Source: Verrucomicrobiota bacterium
Lineage (GTDB): Bacteria > Verrucomicrobiota > Verrucomicrobiae > Limisphaerales > UBA11358
NCBI GenBank assembly: GCA_014860005.1
Contig: JACZKP010000010.1
Coordinates: forward strand, 1-44,786
Reading direction: 5' to 3'
Length of the DNA: 44,786 bases
Part shown: piece after piece, positions 32,756 to 41,666 of the stretch
Layout: each line of letters begins with the position of its first letter
Numbering within the stretch: position 1 is the first letter of the stretch
Notes under the pieces: model-generated
What the model saw: the letters and a program-made list of their open reading frames with translations, nothing else
The model's database searches: none
Told to the model about the DNA's origin: nothing
Translations under genes and position numbers: made by a program

Positions 32756-33976
32756 TCAGTTGCCCAGAAACGCTGCGTGGACAGCCCTCATCGCCACCTC
32801 GCCCTTGTCGAGCCGCACGACGACGGAGATCTTGATTTCGCTCGTGGAGATCATTTCGATGTTCACCCCTTCGCGCGCGAGCGTGTCGAACATCTTGCCG
32901 GCAACACCAGTGTGGCTCTTCATGCCGACGCCCACGATGGAAAGCTTGCCGATCTTCTCATCGGCAATGGCCTCGCGATAACCGATTTCCTGCTTCAATT
33001 CCTCGATCACCTTGCGGGCCTTGGGCAGGTCCGGCTTGTCCACGGTGAAAGAAAGATCCGTGGCCGGAGTGCCGCTGCCGTGGCTGATGTTCTGCACAAT
33101 CATGTCCACGTTCACGTTCGCATCGCCCAGCGCCTTGAACACCCGCGCCGAGACGCCGGGCTTGTCGGGCACCGCCACCAGCGTGACCTTGGCTTGATTC
33201 TTGTCGAGGGACACGCCGCGTACGACGATGTCTTCCATACTTTTGGTTTCTTCCTTCACAATGGTTCCTGGGTTGTCGTTGAGGCTGGAGCGCACTTCAA
33301 ACACGACGCCAAATTTCTTGGCAAACTCTACCGAGCGCGACTGCATCACCTTCGCGCCGAGACTGGCGAGTTCGAGCATTTCGTCATAGGAAATCTCTTC
33401 GAGTTTGTTCGCGCCGGGCACGATGCGTGGATCGGCGGTGTAAACGCCATCCACATCCGTGTAAATCTGGCAAAGGTCGGCCTTGAGCGCGGCGGCCAGC
33501 GCGATGGCCGTCAAATCCGATCCCCCGCGACCCAGCGTGGTAATCTGGCCGTCCATGGTTTCACCCTGGAAACCGGCCACGATGACTACATTGCCTTGGT
33601 CCAACAATTCGTGCGTCCGCTTCGGCGTAATGTTGTGAATTCTGGCCTTGGTGTGAACGCCATCCGTCACAATGCCTGCCTGCGCCCCGGTCAGGGAAAC
33701 CGCCGGTACGTTCAGCGCCTGCAGGGCAATGGCGGCGAGCGCGATGGTTTGCTGCTCGCCGGTGGCCAGAAGCATGTCCATCTCGCGTTCGCTGGGCAGG
33801 GGGGCAATGGCCTTGGCCAGTTTGATCAATCCGTCCGTCACCCCGCTCATGGCGGACACCACCACGACGACTTGGTCGCCCTGCGCGCGGTACCTGGCCA
33901 CGCGCGCGGCGACGTTCTTAATGCGATCCGTGTTGGCGACCGAGGTGCCGCCGTACTTCTGAACAATCAAAGCCAT
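32756..33976 (-). CDS. lysC: Aspartate kinase
   Basis: The enzyme phosphorylates aspartate, the first step toward lysine, threonine and methionine. The N-terminus MALIVQKYGGTSVAN is typical; further on are VVVVSAMSGVTDGL, the GRGGSDLTAIALAAAL motif and RSVEFAKKFGVVFEVRSS. Two ACT domains follow (KVTLVAVPDKPGVSARVF and LSIVGVGMKSHTGVAGKMF), the usual feedback-regulatory module. At 406 residues it is the standard single-function form. I chose the ATG at 33976 over the upstream start at 34018. It is the last gene of the hom-thrC-lysC set; the 131-bp gap to thrC allows a separate promoter. Confidence 0.95.
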   Translation of the reverse strand: MALIVQKYGGTSVANTDRIKNVAARVARYRAQGDQVVVVVSAMSGVTDGLIKLAKAIAPLPSEREMDMLLATGEQQTIALAAIALQALNVPAVSLTGAQAGIVTDGVHTKARIHNITPKRTHELLDQGNVVIVAGFQGETMDGQITTLGRGGSDLTAIALAAALKADLCQIYTDVDGVYTADPRIVPGANKLEEISYDEMLELASLGAKVMQSRSVEFAKKFGVVFEVRSSLNDNPGTIVKEETKSMEDIVVRGVSLDKNQAKVTLVAVPDKPGVSARVFKALGDANVNVDMIVQNISHGSGTPATDLSFTVDKPDLPKARKVIEELKQEIGYREAIADEKIGKLSIVGVGMKSHTGVAGKMFDTLAREGVNIEMISTSEIKISVVVRLDKGEVAMRAVHAAFLGN

Positions 33977-34107
33977 ACGTTTGTTGGGGGAAGGATAGCC
34001 TCTTCTGCGTTGGGTCAATCCCCATTGGCGGCGGAGGGTAAAGCGACGGTCGGCACTTGAAAAGTCTGTAGTTTACCCTGTGAAAATCCATTTTTGGATT
34101 TCCTCAC

Positions 34108-35469
34108 TCAAAAACACCCGGGCGTCGCCAGCAAATACTCACGAAGTTTCTCATAGTCGGCCGTCATGCGGTCGTAGTCCTCCGGCATCTGGATGGCCAC
34201 TGCCATGGCCGGCGGCACGTCGGGCGACCAGCCCATGTTCTTCTCGATCTCCTCGGGGAACTTCGCAGGGTCCGCCGTTTCGAGAATCACGGCGGGCAGG
34301 CCTTCGAGGGTCTCCGTGGCCAGCCAGTCTTCAAACCCGCGCCATGCCACGGCGCCATGAGGTTCCAGAAGCAACTGATACTTGTCCCAAACCGCTTTGA
34401 TCGTCAGGCGGGTGCGTTCGTCGGAAATTGAACTCGAGAACAAATCGCGCCGCAACGCAGCGAGGTCGGGCATCTGATGAATCTTGCCGGTTTCATCCAT
34501 GCACCCGCCATACAGCGCCACAAGCCGCGCCAGGTTGCTTGGGTGGCCCACGTTCATCGCGTTGGAAAGCGAGTTGCGCGAGGGCACAACTTTTTTGTAA
34601 TGGCCGCTGGCGAGGAAGCGCGGGAAAGCGTCGTTCTCGTTCACCGGGACGATCAGCTTGCGCATGGGCAAGCCCATCTGCTTCGCCACCACGGCGCCCA
34701 TCATGTCGCCGAAGTTTCCACTAGGCACGGAGAATACCAGCGGCTCACCGGCTTTAGCCACTCGCGACGCGGCGTAGAAATAATAAACGCACTGCGGCAG
34801 CAGGCGGCCGATGTTGATCGAGTTGGCGGACGACAGCGGAATGTGGTTCAACTCTGGATCGGCGAACGCGCGCTTCACCATCGCCTGGCAGTCGTCGAAT
34901 TTGCCGTCAACCGCGACGGTGCGGACGTTGTCGCGCAGGGTGGTCATCAGCTTGCGTTGACTCATGCTGACCTCGCCAAACGGAAACAGCACGATGACGC
35001 GGATGCCGGGCACGTTGTGAAAGGCGTGAGCGACCGCGGATCCGGTATCACCGCTGGTGGCCGTAAGGATGGTGAGTTGCTTGCCGTCTTCGCGTAAAAA
35101 ATGCCCCATCATGCGGGCCATCATGCGGGCCGCAAAATCCTTGAACGAAGCCGTCGGGCCGCGATCCAGCCGCATGACGTGAACGCGGTCGTAAACCTTT
35201 TCCAACGGCACCTCGAAGTTATAGGCGTCACGGCACATTGCCGCCAAAACATCAGCCGCCAGGACGCCTTCCGTGTAACGCGACAGCACGCGAAATGCGA
35301 TTTCGCTGTAGGGCAGCCTGGCGAACGTGGCGATTTCCTCAAGCGTCAGGCGCGGAAATTCCGTGGGCAGATAAAGTCCGCGATCGGGTGCCTGACCAGT
35401 AAGCAAGGCCGCGCGCAGAGTGACAGCCGGAGATTGGCCGTTGGTGGAGTGAAAAAGAAGCATGCCCAT
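34108..35469 (-). CDS. thrC: Threonine synthase
   Basis: This PLP enzyme converts O-phosphohomoserine to threonine. The PLP lysine lies in GPTASFKDFAARMM near residue 107, followed by the glycine loop TATSGDTGSAVAHAF. The N-terminal FHSTNGQSPAVTLRAALLTG and DRGLYLPTEFP match the long (class I) threonine synthases. Length is 453 residues from the ATG at 35469 (MGMLLFHS), which has AGGG about 7 bases upstream. Its start lies 13 bp after the hom stop, so the two genes are probably one transcript. Confidence 0.94.
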   Translation of the reverse strand: MGMLLFHSTNGQSPAVTLRAALLTGQAPDRGLYLPTEFPRLTLEEIATFARLPYSEIAFRVLSRYTEGVLAADVLAAMCRDAYNFEVPLEKVYDRVHVMRLDRGPTASFKDFAARMMARMMGHFLREDGKQLTILTATSGDTGSAVAHAFHNVPGIRVIVLFPFGEVSMSQRKLMTTLRDNVRTVAVDGKFDDCQAMVKRAFADPELNHIPLSSANSINIGRLLPQCVYYFYAASRVAKAGEPLVFSVPSGNFGDMMGAVVAKQMGLPMRKLIVPVNENDAFPRFLASGHYKKVVPSRNSLSNAMNVGHPSNLARLVALYGGCMDETGKIHQMPDLAALRRDLFSSSISDERTRLTIKAVWDKYQLLLEPHGAVAWRGFEDWLATETLEGLPAVILETADPAKFPEEIEKNMGWSPDVPPAMAVAIQMPEDYDRMTADYEKLREYLLATPGCF

Positions 35470-35482
35470 GAGAACCCTGGAT

Positions 35483-36799
35483 TCACTCAAAAGTTTCCAC
35501 CCGGAACATGACGGGCCGGGACTTGACGGCGGGCAGTTTTCCAATCCTGGTCAGCGCCTTGCGCACCGCTCCGTTCGGCGCGTCGTGCAGCATCAGGATC
35601 AACGGCACGCTTTCACCTTCGTGCCCCTCGGGTTGCATGACTGAAGAGATTCCGATCTTCGCCGCCGCGAGAATGGCGGAGATTTTCGCGAGCACACCGG
35701 GCTTGTCCACGACGCTCAAGCGCACGTAGTAGCGCGAAATGATTTCGTCCATCGGCAGGACGCGACAATTCTGCGCGTGCGGGACGAAGGGCGGCACGCG
35801 GGTTTTTGTCCCATGCTTCAAGTCAAGCGCGGCATCCGCCACGTCGCTCAACACGGCGCTGGCGGTGGCATCCTTGCCGGCACCGCGACCGTAAAACAAG
35901 GTGTCGCCCACCACGTCGCCGCGCACAAAACACGCATTGAACACACCGTTGACACTGGCGAGAACATGGGCGTTTGGTATCAGCGTCGGGTAAACCGAAA
36001 CCTGCACCCCACCCTTCGCGCCGCGCGTCTGACTTCTTTTCACGATGCCGAGCAATTTGATGGTGTAACCGAGCTGCTCTGCGAACTGCATGTCCATCTT
36101 CGAAACGGCGCGGATTCCCTCAGTGTGAATGTTCCGATGATCCACCCAGAAACCGTGCGCCAGCGAAGCCAGGATGCCAGTCTTGTGCTGCGCGTCAAAA
36201 CCGTCAATGTCGAGGTCCGGCGGAGTTTCGGCGTAACCCTGCTTTTGCGCCTCGGCCAACACGTCGGCAAACTCCGCACCCTCCAGCGCCATGCGTGAAA
36301 GGATGTAATTGCAGGTCCCGTTCACAATGCCGTAGATGGCGGAAAACTGATTCGCGACGAATCCCTCGCGCAGTGATTTGATGATGGGAATGCCGCCACA
36401 CACGCTGGCTTCGTAGTAAAGATTTGCTCCACTTCGGGCGGCGGCAGCAAATAATGCCGGACCGTGCGCTGAGAGCAGCGCCTTGTTTGCAGTCACGACG
36501 GTTTTGCCCTGGGCCAGCGCGGCCAACACCATGGTCCTGGCGATGCCGGTGCCACCCACCAGTTCGATCACCACCGAAATCTTTGGATCATTGACCACCT
36601 CCTGCCAGTCGGTGGTCATCAGTGCCTGTGGAATGGGATAGGGGCGCGGTTCGTCGAACGCCTTCACGGCGATCTTGCGGAAGCCGAGTTGCACGCCAAG
36701 GCGGGCGGCCATGAGTTTGCCGTTGCGTTGCCACGCATGAAACACGCCGCTGCCCACCGTGCCGCCACCGATCATTCCGAGATTGATCTTCTGCATCAT
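35483..36799 (-). CDS. hom: Homoserine dehydrogenase with C-terminal ACT domain
   Basis: The enzyme reduces aspartate semialdehyde to homoserine. Visible features are the NAD(P)-binding GMIGGGTVGSGVF, ANKALLSAHGPALF, the catalytic-domain stretch YEASVCGGIPIIKSLREG (quoted in part: CGGIPIIKSLREG), GIVNGTCNYILSRM, and EAQKQGYAETPPDLDIDG with the catalytic Lys-region. The C-terminus has an ACT domain (RLSVVDKPGVLAKISAILA) for feedback by threonine. Length is 438 residues. It is first in a cluster with thrC and lysC. Confidence 0.95.
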   Translation of the reverse strand: MMQKINLGMIGGGTVGSGVFHAWQRNGKLMAARLGVQLGFRKIAVKAFDEPRPYPIPQALMTTDWQEVVNDPKISVVIELVGGTGIARTMVLAALAQGKTVVTANKALLSAHGPALFAAAARSGANLYYEASVCGGIPIIKSLREGFVANQFSAIYGIVNGTCNYILSRMALEGAEFADVLAEAQKQGYAETPPDLDIDGFDAQHKTGILASLAHGFWVDHRNIHTEGIRAVSKMDMQFAEQLGYTIKLLGIVKRSQTRGAKGGVQVSVYPTLIPNAHVLASVNGVFNACFVRGDVVGDTLFYGRGAGKDATASAVLSDVADAALDLKHGTKTRVPPFVPHAQNCRVLPMDEIISRYYVRLSVVDKPGVLAKISAILAAAKIGISSVMQPEGHEGESVPLILMLHDAPNGAVRKALTRIGKLPAVKSRPVMFRVETFE

Positions 36800-36891
36800 T
36801 GGCCGGTCAGGTTGCCGGGAAGCGCCATGCCGGACAATTCAATTCTCACCGCCAGTCGGGTTGCTGGGGTTAAGGGGCGCGGCGTAGCTCA

Positions 36892-36939
36892 CTTCACGTT
36901 CTGTAATTCCTTCCGCAACTCCTGCGTGTCCTTGACCTT
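36892..36939 (-). pseudogene. Short parE-like fragment
   Basis: About 43 of 48 bases agree with parE 1463-1510. The frame reads KVKDTQELRKELQNVK and stops, where ParE has KVADTQELRKELQNVKK and continues. The preceding SFFQISIT resembles an ACT-domain strand, so it could also be the tail of another lost gene with a shared segment. Confidence 0.45.
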
Positions 36940-37107
36940 GGTGATGCTGATTTGGAAAAAACTGTTTTCCGCTCACGCAACCGTTACAATTGTGCGCGCC
37001 ACCACGTTCGATGAAAAACCGGTTCGTGAGTCCAGCTTGCAGGCGGACGTCACGCGGACAACGTGAGCGGGCCGAGTAAAGCTCAATAAAGGATAAAGTC
37101 ACCCGCT

Positions 37108-37154
37108 AAAAAACAGCCACGTCAAAGCACGCACACCGAGTGTGTGTGCTGTTT
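37108..37154 (-). terminator. Intrinsic terminator of the FN3/PKD gene
   Basis: On the minus strand GCACACACAC and GTGTGCGTGC (37127-37149) form a hairpin with loop TCG. An outer AAACAGC pairs with GCTGTTT and is followed by a run of T. It starts 17 bp after the stop codon of the large gene. Confidence 0.75.
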
Positions 37155-37170
37155 GCTCAATGCCAAAGCC

Positions 37171-40100
37171 TCACTGGATCTTAATACCACGGTAGAACCG
37201 GACGGAGTTAGTTTGTGCCGCTGGGTCTTGGAAATTCAGAATGCCCTGAGCATTGGTGGATGAACCAACTGTTTCCCATGTCGAGAAGTTCTTGGTTGCC
37301 TCGACCCGATAAGCCCCGGGGATGAAAGCGTGCAGCGCAACACCGAAAGCTCCACCCGAAAAACCCAACGCCTGGACTTGCGGTGGTGGCAGGTTCGTAA
37401 TCTGCAACAAACTCGGCGTCGCATTAAACTGCAGCCAACTGGCATTGACAGTGTCGTATGCTGCTGTCGTTGTGTCTGGTAGTGGCGGGTTGCCGGGCAG
37501 CGATGGCAAATTAAGCGTTACTTGAAGGACGCGAGCCTCTCCCGGTTGCAAGTTGAATTCCCACGACACTTGATTGTTGTTTGCTGTCCCACCCGCAGCG
37601 TCAATGACGCTTGTGCCAACCGGTATCGGCTGTTGAAGATTCACAAGAAGCGGCGACTCGACGGGATTATCAACGTAGATGCTGAGGTTGCAGATTTTCG
37701 ACGTGCCATACTGCAGGAGGGCAGACCGCAAGGGTGTGTCAGCCAGCAACAACCCACTTGGCAACTGGCTGGGATCAACGACCTGTCCGTTCTCATCCAA
37801 GTAGATTGTTCCGAAACGTCCCGTTTCAACATCCTGCAAATAATGGCCATTGGCAGTTTTTGCGGTCAGCGTGTAGTTAATCAACCCCCTTGGGATTTGG
37901 CCGCCGTCTGCGGTTTTGTAGTAGAGCCTAATCGTTGTTTGCACTCCAGGATTCACTTGAACCCAGTTCGCAACGGACAGGACATTGATGTCGTAATTGC
38001 GTTCTCCGATGCCGTATGTCCTGAATGGCAAAAGTTGAGTAGTTGTGAAGCTCTTCGGGTAAACTGCCTCAAGGTGGTATTGGGCAGGCACTGTCCCCGT
38101 GTTGTGTATCGTGACATCGGCGTAGGCAGTTGTCGTGAACCAGCGGGGTGAAAATCCAAATTGTTCCAACGCTCCTTGGGCGACATGTTCCACGGACAAC
38201 TGCCCTGCGGGCGTCGCGGGTACTTGTACGCTGATGACCGCCTCCAACCCGCGCTTGGCATTATCTGCCATCTCTCTGGCGGTGAATGTAGATTGACCGA
38301 GAACGTTCACGGAAAGTCCGAGCATTTGTGCGTCCATGCTTTGTCCCGAAAGAATATTGAGCTTGTCGAATGTTCCGACGGCCGTTGTGCCGGAAACTGA
38401 GAGCATCACTGCAAGCGTTCCGTGGGCTGCACCGCCTGTCAGGATCATGCCCAATCCAACGCTTGCGCCGAAGAGCTTTTCGCCAACCAGATATGTCCAG
38501 CTATTCTCATCGTAAGATTTCAAATCTGCGAAGGTTGTTGGGAGCAATGCCTTGCTGCTGTAATTGTTCGCAAGAGCGATATTTCCAGCTGAGCGCGCCT
38601 GAATATTTCTCGCCAATTGTTCAGCCTGCGAAGGCGAAAGTGAACCCGAGGCTGCGATTGCTTGCTGTCGCAATTGTTCAATTTCAGCTTTACGCTGGGA
38701 AATGAACGTCTGAATGTTCGGCATGAAAATTACCGAGTGCGATTGGCTGGCTTTCTTTGTAATGACTCGCTCGGTCGCAGTCCGCTCCAAATCCAAAACG
38801 GTTTGCTCAAGGATATCTTCGCCGATTGAAGACTCAAGCCAGCCCTTGAACGTAGCTGCGTCAATGCCCAAGCTGATTGCATCAAACGCCGCGCTTATCG
38901 CAATGCGACTTTGTGCGCTGTCCACGCCTTGCTGAAAATAGTCGGCAGCATTGGCGCACTGTTGCGCCTCGGCGAGCATTGTGTCGTAGAGGTTAGCGGT
39001 GCGCTGGGCGAGCAGATTGATTGCATCCGGCAATTGGCTGCTGGCAATCGTCAGTGTCTCGGCACGGGTAGCTTGGCGGCTCTGTGAATCCGTCACCGTC
39101 AGTATCACCGTTCTTTGGCCCGCCTGAGCGAACGTATGATTTGGCGTCGGGCCTGTGGCTGTTCCTCCGTCCCCAAAATTCCACGCGAAAGTTAAACCCG
39201 CTATTCCAGCCGCACTCGCGGTGAACTGGACCGTGTTGTTTACAAATGGTTGTGTTGGCGACCAGCTAAACAACGCCGATGGCAGCGCAGGCGTGCTGAC
39301 CACAAAATCAGGCGAACTCGCACTAAACTGCGTCCAGGAACTTGCCTGTCCGTTCGCGTCCAGCACTCGCGCCCGCCAATCATAGCCTTGGTTTGCCAGC
39401 CCGCTTGCCGTAATGCGCGCCTCTGTGCCACCCGGGACAAATGCGCTTTCGTGCGTTGGTGATGAAAAACTGCCACCGGCGGTCCTCACCTCAAATTGAA
39501 TCTTCATTTGCTGCCCACTCGTTCCGCTCGTTCTGGCTGCCAAGACCACGGACGAGGCATTTGCAGTGCCGCCGCCTGAAATCGAAGTCGTTCCATTCGC
39601 TTGGAATTGTTGGAGTAATGTGGCGATGGATGGCGGCGTGGGAGGTGTTCCGGTTGAAGTTAGGGCGAGGAAATCACTCACAGCCCACCCATCTTGGGCG
39701 AGATAGCGGACCCGCCACCACACATACCCATCTGCGCTTTGAGTGTTTCCGAGCGTGATGACGATTGACCCATCGGGTATGACCGCCAATACCGTTGAGG
39801 ATAGATTCGGATTTAAGCGAAGGCGCAATCCAAGACCGCCCGTGCCGACAACTGTGGCAGTCCGCCCGAAGTTGGCGACGAGTGAGCGGCTTGCTGTCAC
39901 CGTAAAAGGGTAGCTCGCCGATATGCTGACTTGATTTCCGCCTTCAGTCCAGTTCACGAATCCATATCCGGTATTCGCGGTCACTGTGGCAGTTGCTGTC
40001 TGACCGCTCTGAAAATCTCCGCCCCCACTTGTTGTGCCTCCCGCTGGAGGTGATGCTGAGGTCGTGATCGTATAGGTGGGGAGATCCAGCGTGGCAGAGG

Positions 40101-40989
40101 CTTCGTTGGAGAGGGGCGAATTGCCCGCCGCATTGTAAGCATAAACCCGGTAATAATACGTGTTCCCCGCCGACACGCCGTTGTCCGTATAACCAAGAAA
40201 ATTTCCGACCAGCGTCGTATACAACCCCCACGTTCCGCCCGCGCCCACCTTCCGCTCAACCTTGAAACCTTGCACATTGCTTAGGTTATGCTGCCAGTTC
40301 AGTACGATGGAACTTGTGCCCCCGGAAGCTGTCAACGATGTGGGCGCAGCCGGGACTGGTATTTGCAGTGCAGCAGAGGCTTCGTTGGAGAGGGGCGAAT
40401 TGCCCGCCGCATTGTAAGCATAAACCCGGTAATAATACGTGTTCCCCGCCGACACGCCGTTGTCCGTGTAACCAAGAAAATTGCCAACCAACGTCGTATA
40501 CAACCCCCACGTTCCGCCCGCGCCCACCTTCCGCTCAACCTTGAAACCTTGCACATTGTTTAGGTTGTGCGACCAACTCAGTCCAATGGAACTTGTGCCC
40601 CCAGAAGCTGTCAGCGATGTGGGCGCAGCCGGGACCGTGCCTGTCAGAGCGGCAGACGCTTCGTTGGAATAGAATTGTGAAGGTCCGGTCGCATTGTAGG
40701 CATAGACCCGGTAATAATACGTGTTCCCCGCCGACACGCCGGTGTCCGTGTAACCAAGAAAATTACCAACCAATGTCGCATACAACCCCCACGCTCCGCC
40801 CGCTCCCACCTTCCGCTCAACCCTGAAACCCTGAACATTGCTGAGGTTGTGCTGCCAGTTCAGTACGATAGAACTTGTACCCCCAGAAGCCGTCAGCGAT
40901 GTGGGCGAGGCGGGGACGGTTTGGGCTACTGCCGAAAGATGTGAAAGCGAAAATAACACCGTCGCTATAAGTCCCTTCAAGTTTTTCAT
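37171..40989 (-). CDS. Large secreted multidomain protein (three FN3, InlB-like, SH3-like, PKD)
   Basis: The ATG at 40989 (MKNLKGLIATVLFSLSHLSAVAQ) has AAGGA 7 bases upstream and opens a signal peptide. Three fibronectin type III domains follow at residues about 25-118, 119-211 and 212-304, then an InlB-B2-like repeat (302-370, TGYGFVNWTEGG), a bacterial SH3-like domain (375-445, LRLRLNPNLSSTVLAVIPDG), a further FN3-like segment and a PKD domain (572-650, FAWNFGDGG). The C-terminal half has a helical region, a DUF11-like or CARDB-like part and the short YRVEATKNFSTWETVG module seen in Verrucomicrobia. It is 1272 residues and probably attached to or released from the outer membrane. Its leader carries a structured RNA and terminator (41021-41153). 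Confidence 0.85.
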   Translation of the reverse strand: MKNLKGLIATVLFSLSHLSAVAQTVPASPTSLTASGGTSSIVLNWQHNLSNVQGFRVERKVGAGGAWGLYATLVGNFLGYTDTGVSAGNTYYYRVYAYNATGPSQFYSNEASAALTGTVPAAPTSLTASGGTSSIGLSWSHNLNNVQGFKVERKVGAGGTWGLYTTLVGNFLGYTDNGVSAGNTYYYRVYAYNAAGNSPLSNEASAALQIPVPAAPTSLTASGGTSSIVLNWQHNLSNVQGFKVERKVGAGGTWGLYTTLVGNFLGYTDNGVSAGNTYYYRVYAYNAAGNSPLSNEASATLDLPTYTITTSASPPAGGTTSGGGDFQSGQTATATVTANTGYGFVNWTEGGNQVSISASYPFTVTASRSLVANFGRTATVVGTGGLGLRLRLNPNLSSTVLAVIPDGSIVITLGNTQSADGYVWWRVRYLAQDGWAVSDFLALTSTGTPPTPPSIATLLQQFQANGTTSISGGGTANASSVVLAARTSGTSGQQMKIQFEVRTAGGSFSSPTHESAFVPGGTEARITASGLANQGYDWRARVLDANGQASSWTQFSASSPDFVVSTPALPSALFSWSPTQPFVNNTVQFTASAAGIAGLTFAWNFGDGGTATGPTPNHTFAQAGQRTVILTVTDSQSRQATRAETLTIASSQLPDAINLLAQRTANLYDTMLAEAQQCANAADYFQQGVDSAQSRIAISAAFDAISLGIDAATFKGWLESSIGEDILEQTVLDLERTATERVITKKASQSHSVIFMPNIQTFISQRKAEIEQLRQQAIAASGSLSPSQAEQLARNIQARSAGNIALANNYSSKALLPTTFADLKSYDENSWTYLVGEKLFGASVGLGMILTGGAAHGTLAVMLSVSGTTAVGTFDKLNILSGQSMDAQMLGLSVNVLGQSTFTAREMADNAKRGLEAVISVQVPATPAGQLSVEHVAQGALEQFGFSPRWFTTTAYADVTIHNTGTVPAQYHLEAVYPKSFTTTQLLPFRTYGIGERNYDINVLSVANWVQVNPGVQTTIRLYYKTADGGQIPRGLINYTLTAKTANGHYLQDVETGRFGTIYLDENGQVVDPSQLPSGLLLADTPLRSALLQYGTSKICNLSIYVDNPVESPLLVNLQQPIPVGTSVIDAAGGTANNNQVSWEFNLQPGEARVLQVTLNLPSLPGNPPLPDTTTAAYDTVNASWLQFNATPSLLQITNLPPPQVQALGFSGGAFGVALHAFIPGAYRVEATKNFSTWETVGSSTNAQGILNFQDPAAQTNSVRFYRGIKIQ
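40078..40917 (-). repeat. Three tandem FN3-coding repeats of about 280 bp
   Basis: Units start near 40917, 40635 and 40356 on the minus strand and encode 94, 93 and 93 residues. Units 2 and 3 are nearly identical over most of their length, including silent positions; unit 1 is more diverged near its end (PSQFYSNEAS against NSPLSNEAS). The pattern indicates recent duplication or gene conversion. Confidence 0.85.
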
Positions 40990-41020
40990 GATTTTTCCTT
41001 TTTTTGCCCTCGCTGTGCCT

Positions 41021-41050
41021 AACAAAAGGGGCGTGACCTACTCACGCCCC
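41021..41050 (-). terminator. Terminator in the leader of the FN3/PKD gene
   Basis: On the minus strand GGGGCGTGA and TCACGCCCC form a perfect 9-bp stem with loop GTAGG, followed by TTTTGTT. It lies 32 bp upstream of the start codon, so by default it would stop transcription before the gene. Its first two bases are shared with the closing stem of the upstream structured region. Confidence 0.8.
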
Positions 41051-41153
41051 AGAACGGGCACGGGAATGCCCTCACAGGAACGCTTTGGGGCACGCCCGAT
41101 GTGGGCGTGCCTCGTTGCGTGTCCTGTGAGTGAAATTTCCCGTTTCGTTCTGG
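41049..41153 (-). ncRNA. Structured 5'-leader RNA, riboswitch-like, class not recognised
   Basis: Minus-strand pairings, from outside in, are CCAGAACG with CGTTCTGG (41146-41153 with 41049-41056), CGGG with CCCG (41139-41142, 41061-41064), CTCACAGGA with TCCTGTGAG (9 bp, perfect), ACGC with GCGT across a single bulged C, an internal loop AACGA/CCAAA, and GGCACGCCC with GGGCGTGCC closed by ACATC. The outer stem overlaps the following terminator by two bases, as in transcription-terminating riboswitches. It does not match the c-di-GMP-I consensus or others I know. A transposon-end palindrome is the alternative. Confidence 0.65.
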
Positions 41154-41408
41154 ACAGCAGCCGAAGCCGCAAATTGTGATTGTTTTTGTGGTTACATAGG
41201 TCGTCTTTCCGAACAGTGAAGATTGAACGCCTCTCACCGTGCGGCGGCAAGCGCGAATTTTCAGGTTTTTTACGGAGCGGTGGGAAGCCTGATTTTGCTC
41301 CAATCCAAGGCAAGATTGAGTCAGGCCAGCGTCAATAAGGGGTTAAGCTTTCGACACCTCATCCGGCCTGAGGCCACCTTCTCCCCGGTCGAGGCAAAGA
41401 AGGAATGT

Positions 41409-41582
41409 TCACTCCTCCACCGGCACGACCAGCTTGTCCATGATGTAGTCTTTCCGCGCGGGCGTGTTCTTGCCCATGTAGAAGTTCAGGATCGGCGGGC
41501 GCGCGGCGCGCATTCCACTTTGCTCAGGCGCATTTCCTTGGCGATGAATTGCGCGAATTCCTTCGGGCTGATTTCGCCCAGA
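41409..41582 (-). pseudogene. Decayed copy of the parE 3' end
   Basis: The sequence matches parE 656-836 from the stop codon to the GLGEISPKEFAQF region, with many substitutions and a small deletion where ParE encodes the YAPRAESG segment. It stops abruptly at the motif GEISPKEF, and the sequence beyond is unrelated. It lies about 40 kb from parE in the same orientation and has no start. Confidence 0.85.
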
Positions 41583-41666
41583 CTATCTCCTGGTTCCCCG
41601 CTGGATGTGCAGCGTGAGGGCCGGCCGTTACAACTCCGGCTCGCCTTGCGCGACCAGGAAATGCGA

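Larger units (their letters stand above)
36800..37170. other. Intergenic region with a parE-like fragment and a terminator
   Basis: No complete gene is seen. The stretch 36892-36939 matches an internal part of parE (1463-1510), including 23 identical bases in a row, and in the minus strand reads VKDTQELRKELQNVK then stop. The remaining sequence upstream of hom holds no clear promoter, and a terminator for the FN3 gene lies at 37108-37154. Confidence 0.5.

Noticed and set aside
34060..34110. Terminator between thrC and lysC (AAATCCA/TGGATTT hairpin)
   Set aside because: Stem is AT-rich and only 7 bp with no U tract, so termination is doubtful.
41011..41050. Integron attC site (GCCTAAC near 41017)
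   Set aside because: No inverse core GTTRGGC at the expected distance and no integrase or cassette array nearby; terminator explains the palindrome.
41049..41153. c-di-GMP-I (GEMM) riboswitch
   Set aside because: ACGCAA and GCG-like pieces are reminiscent, but the GAAA-type tetraloop, receptor and GGCCUAAACC segment are missing.
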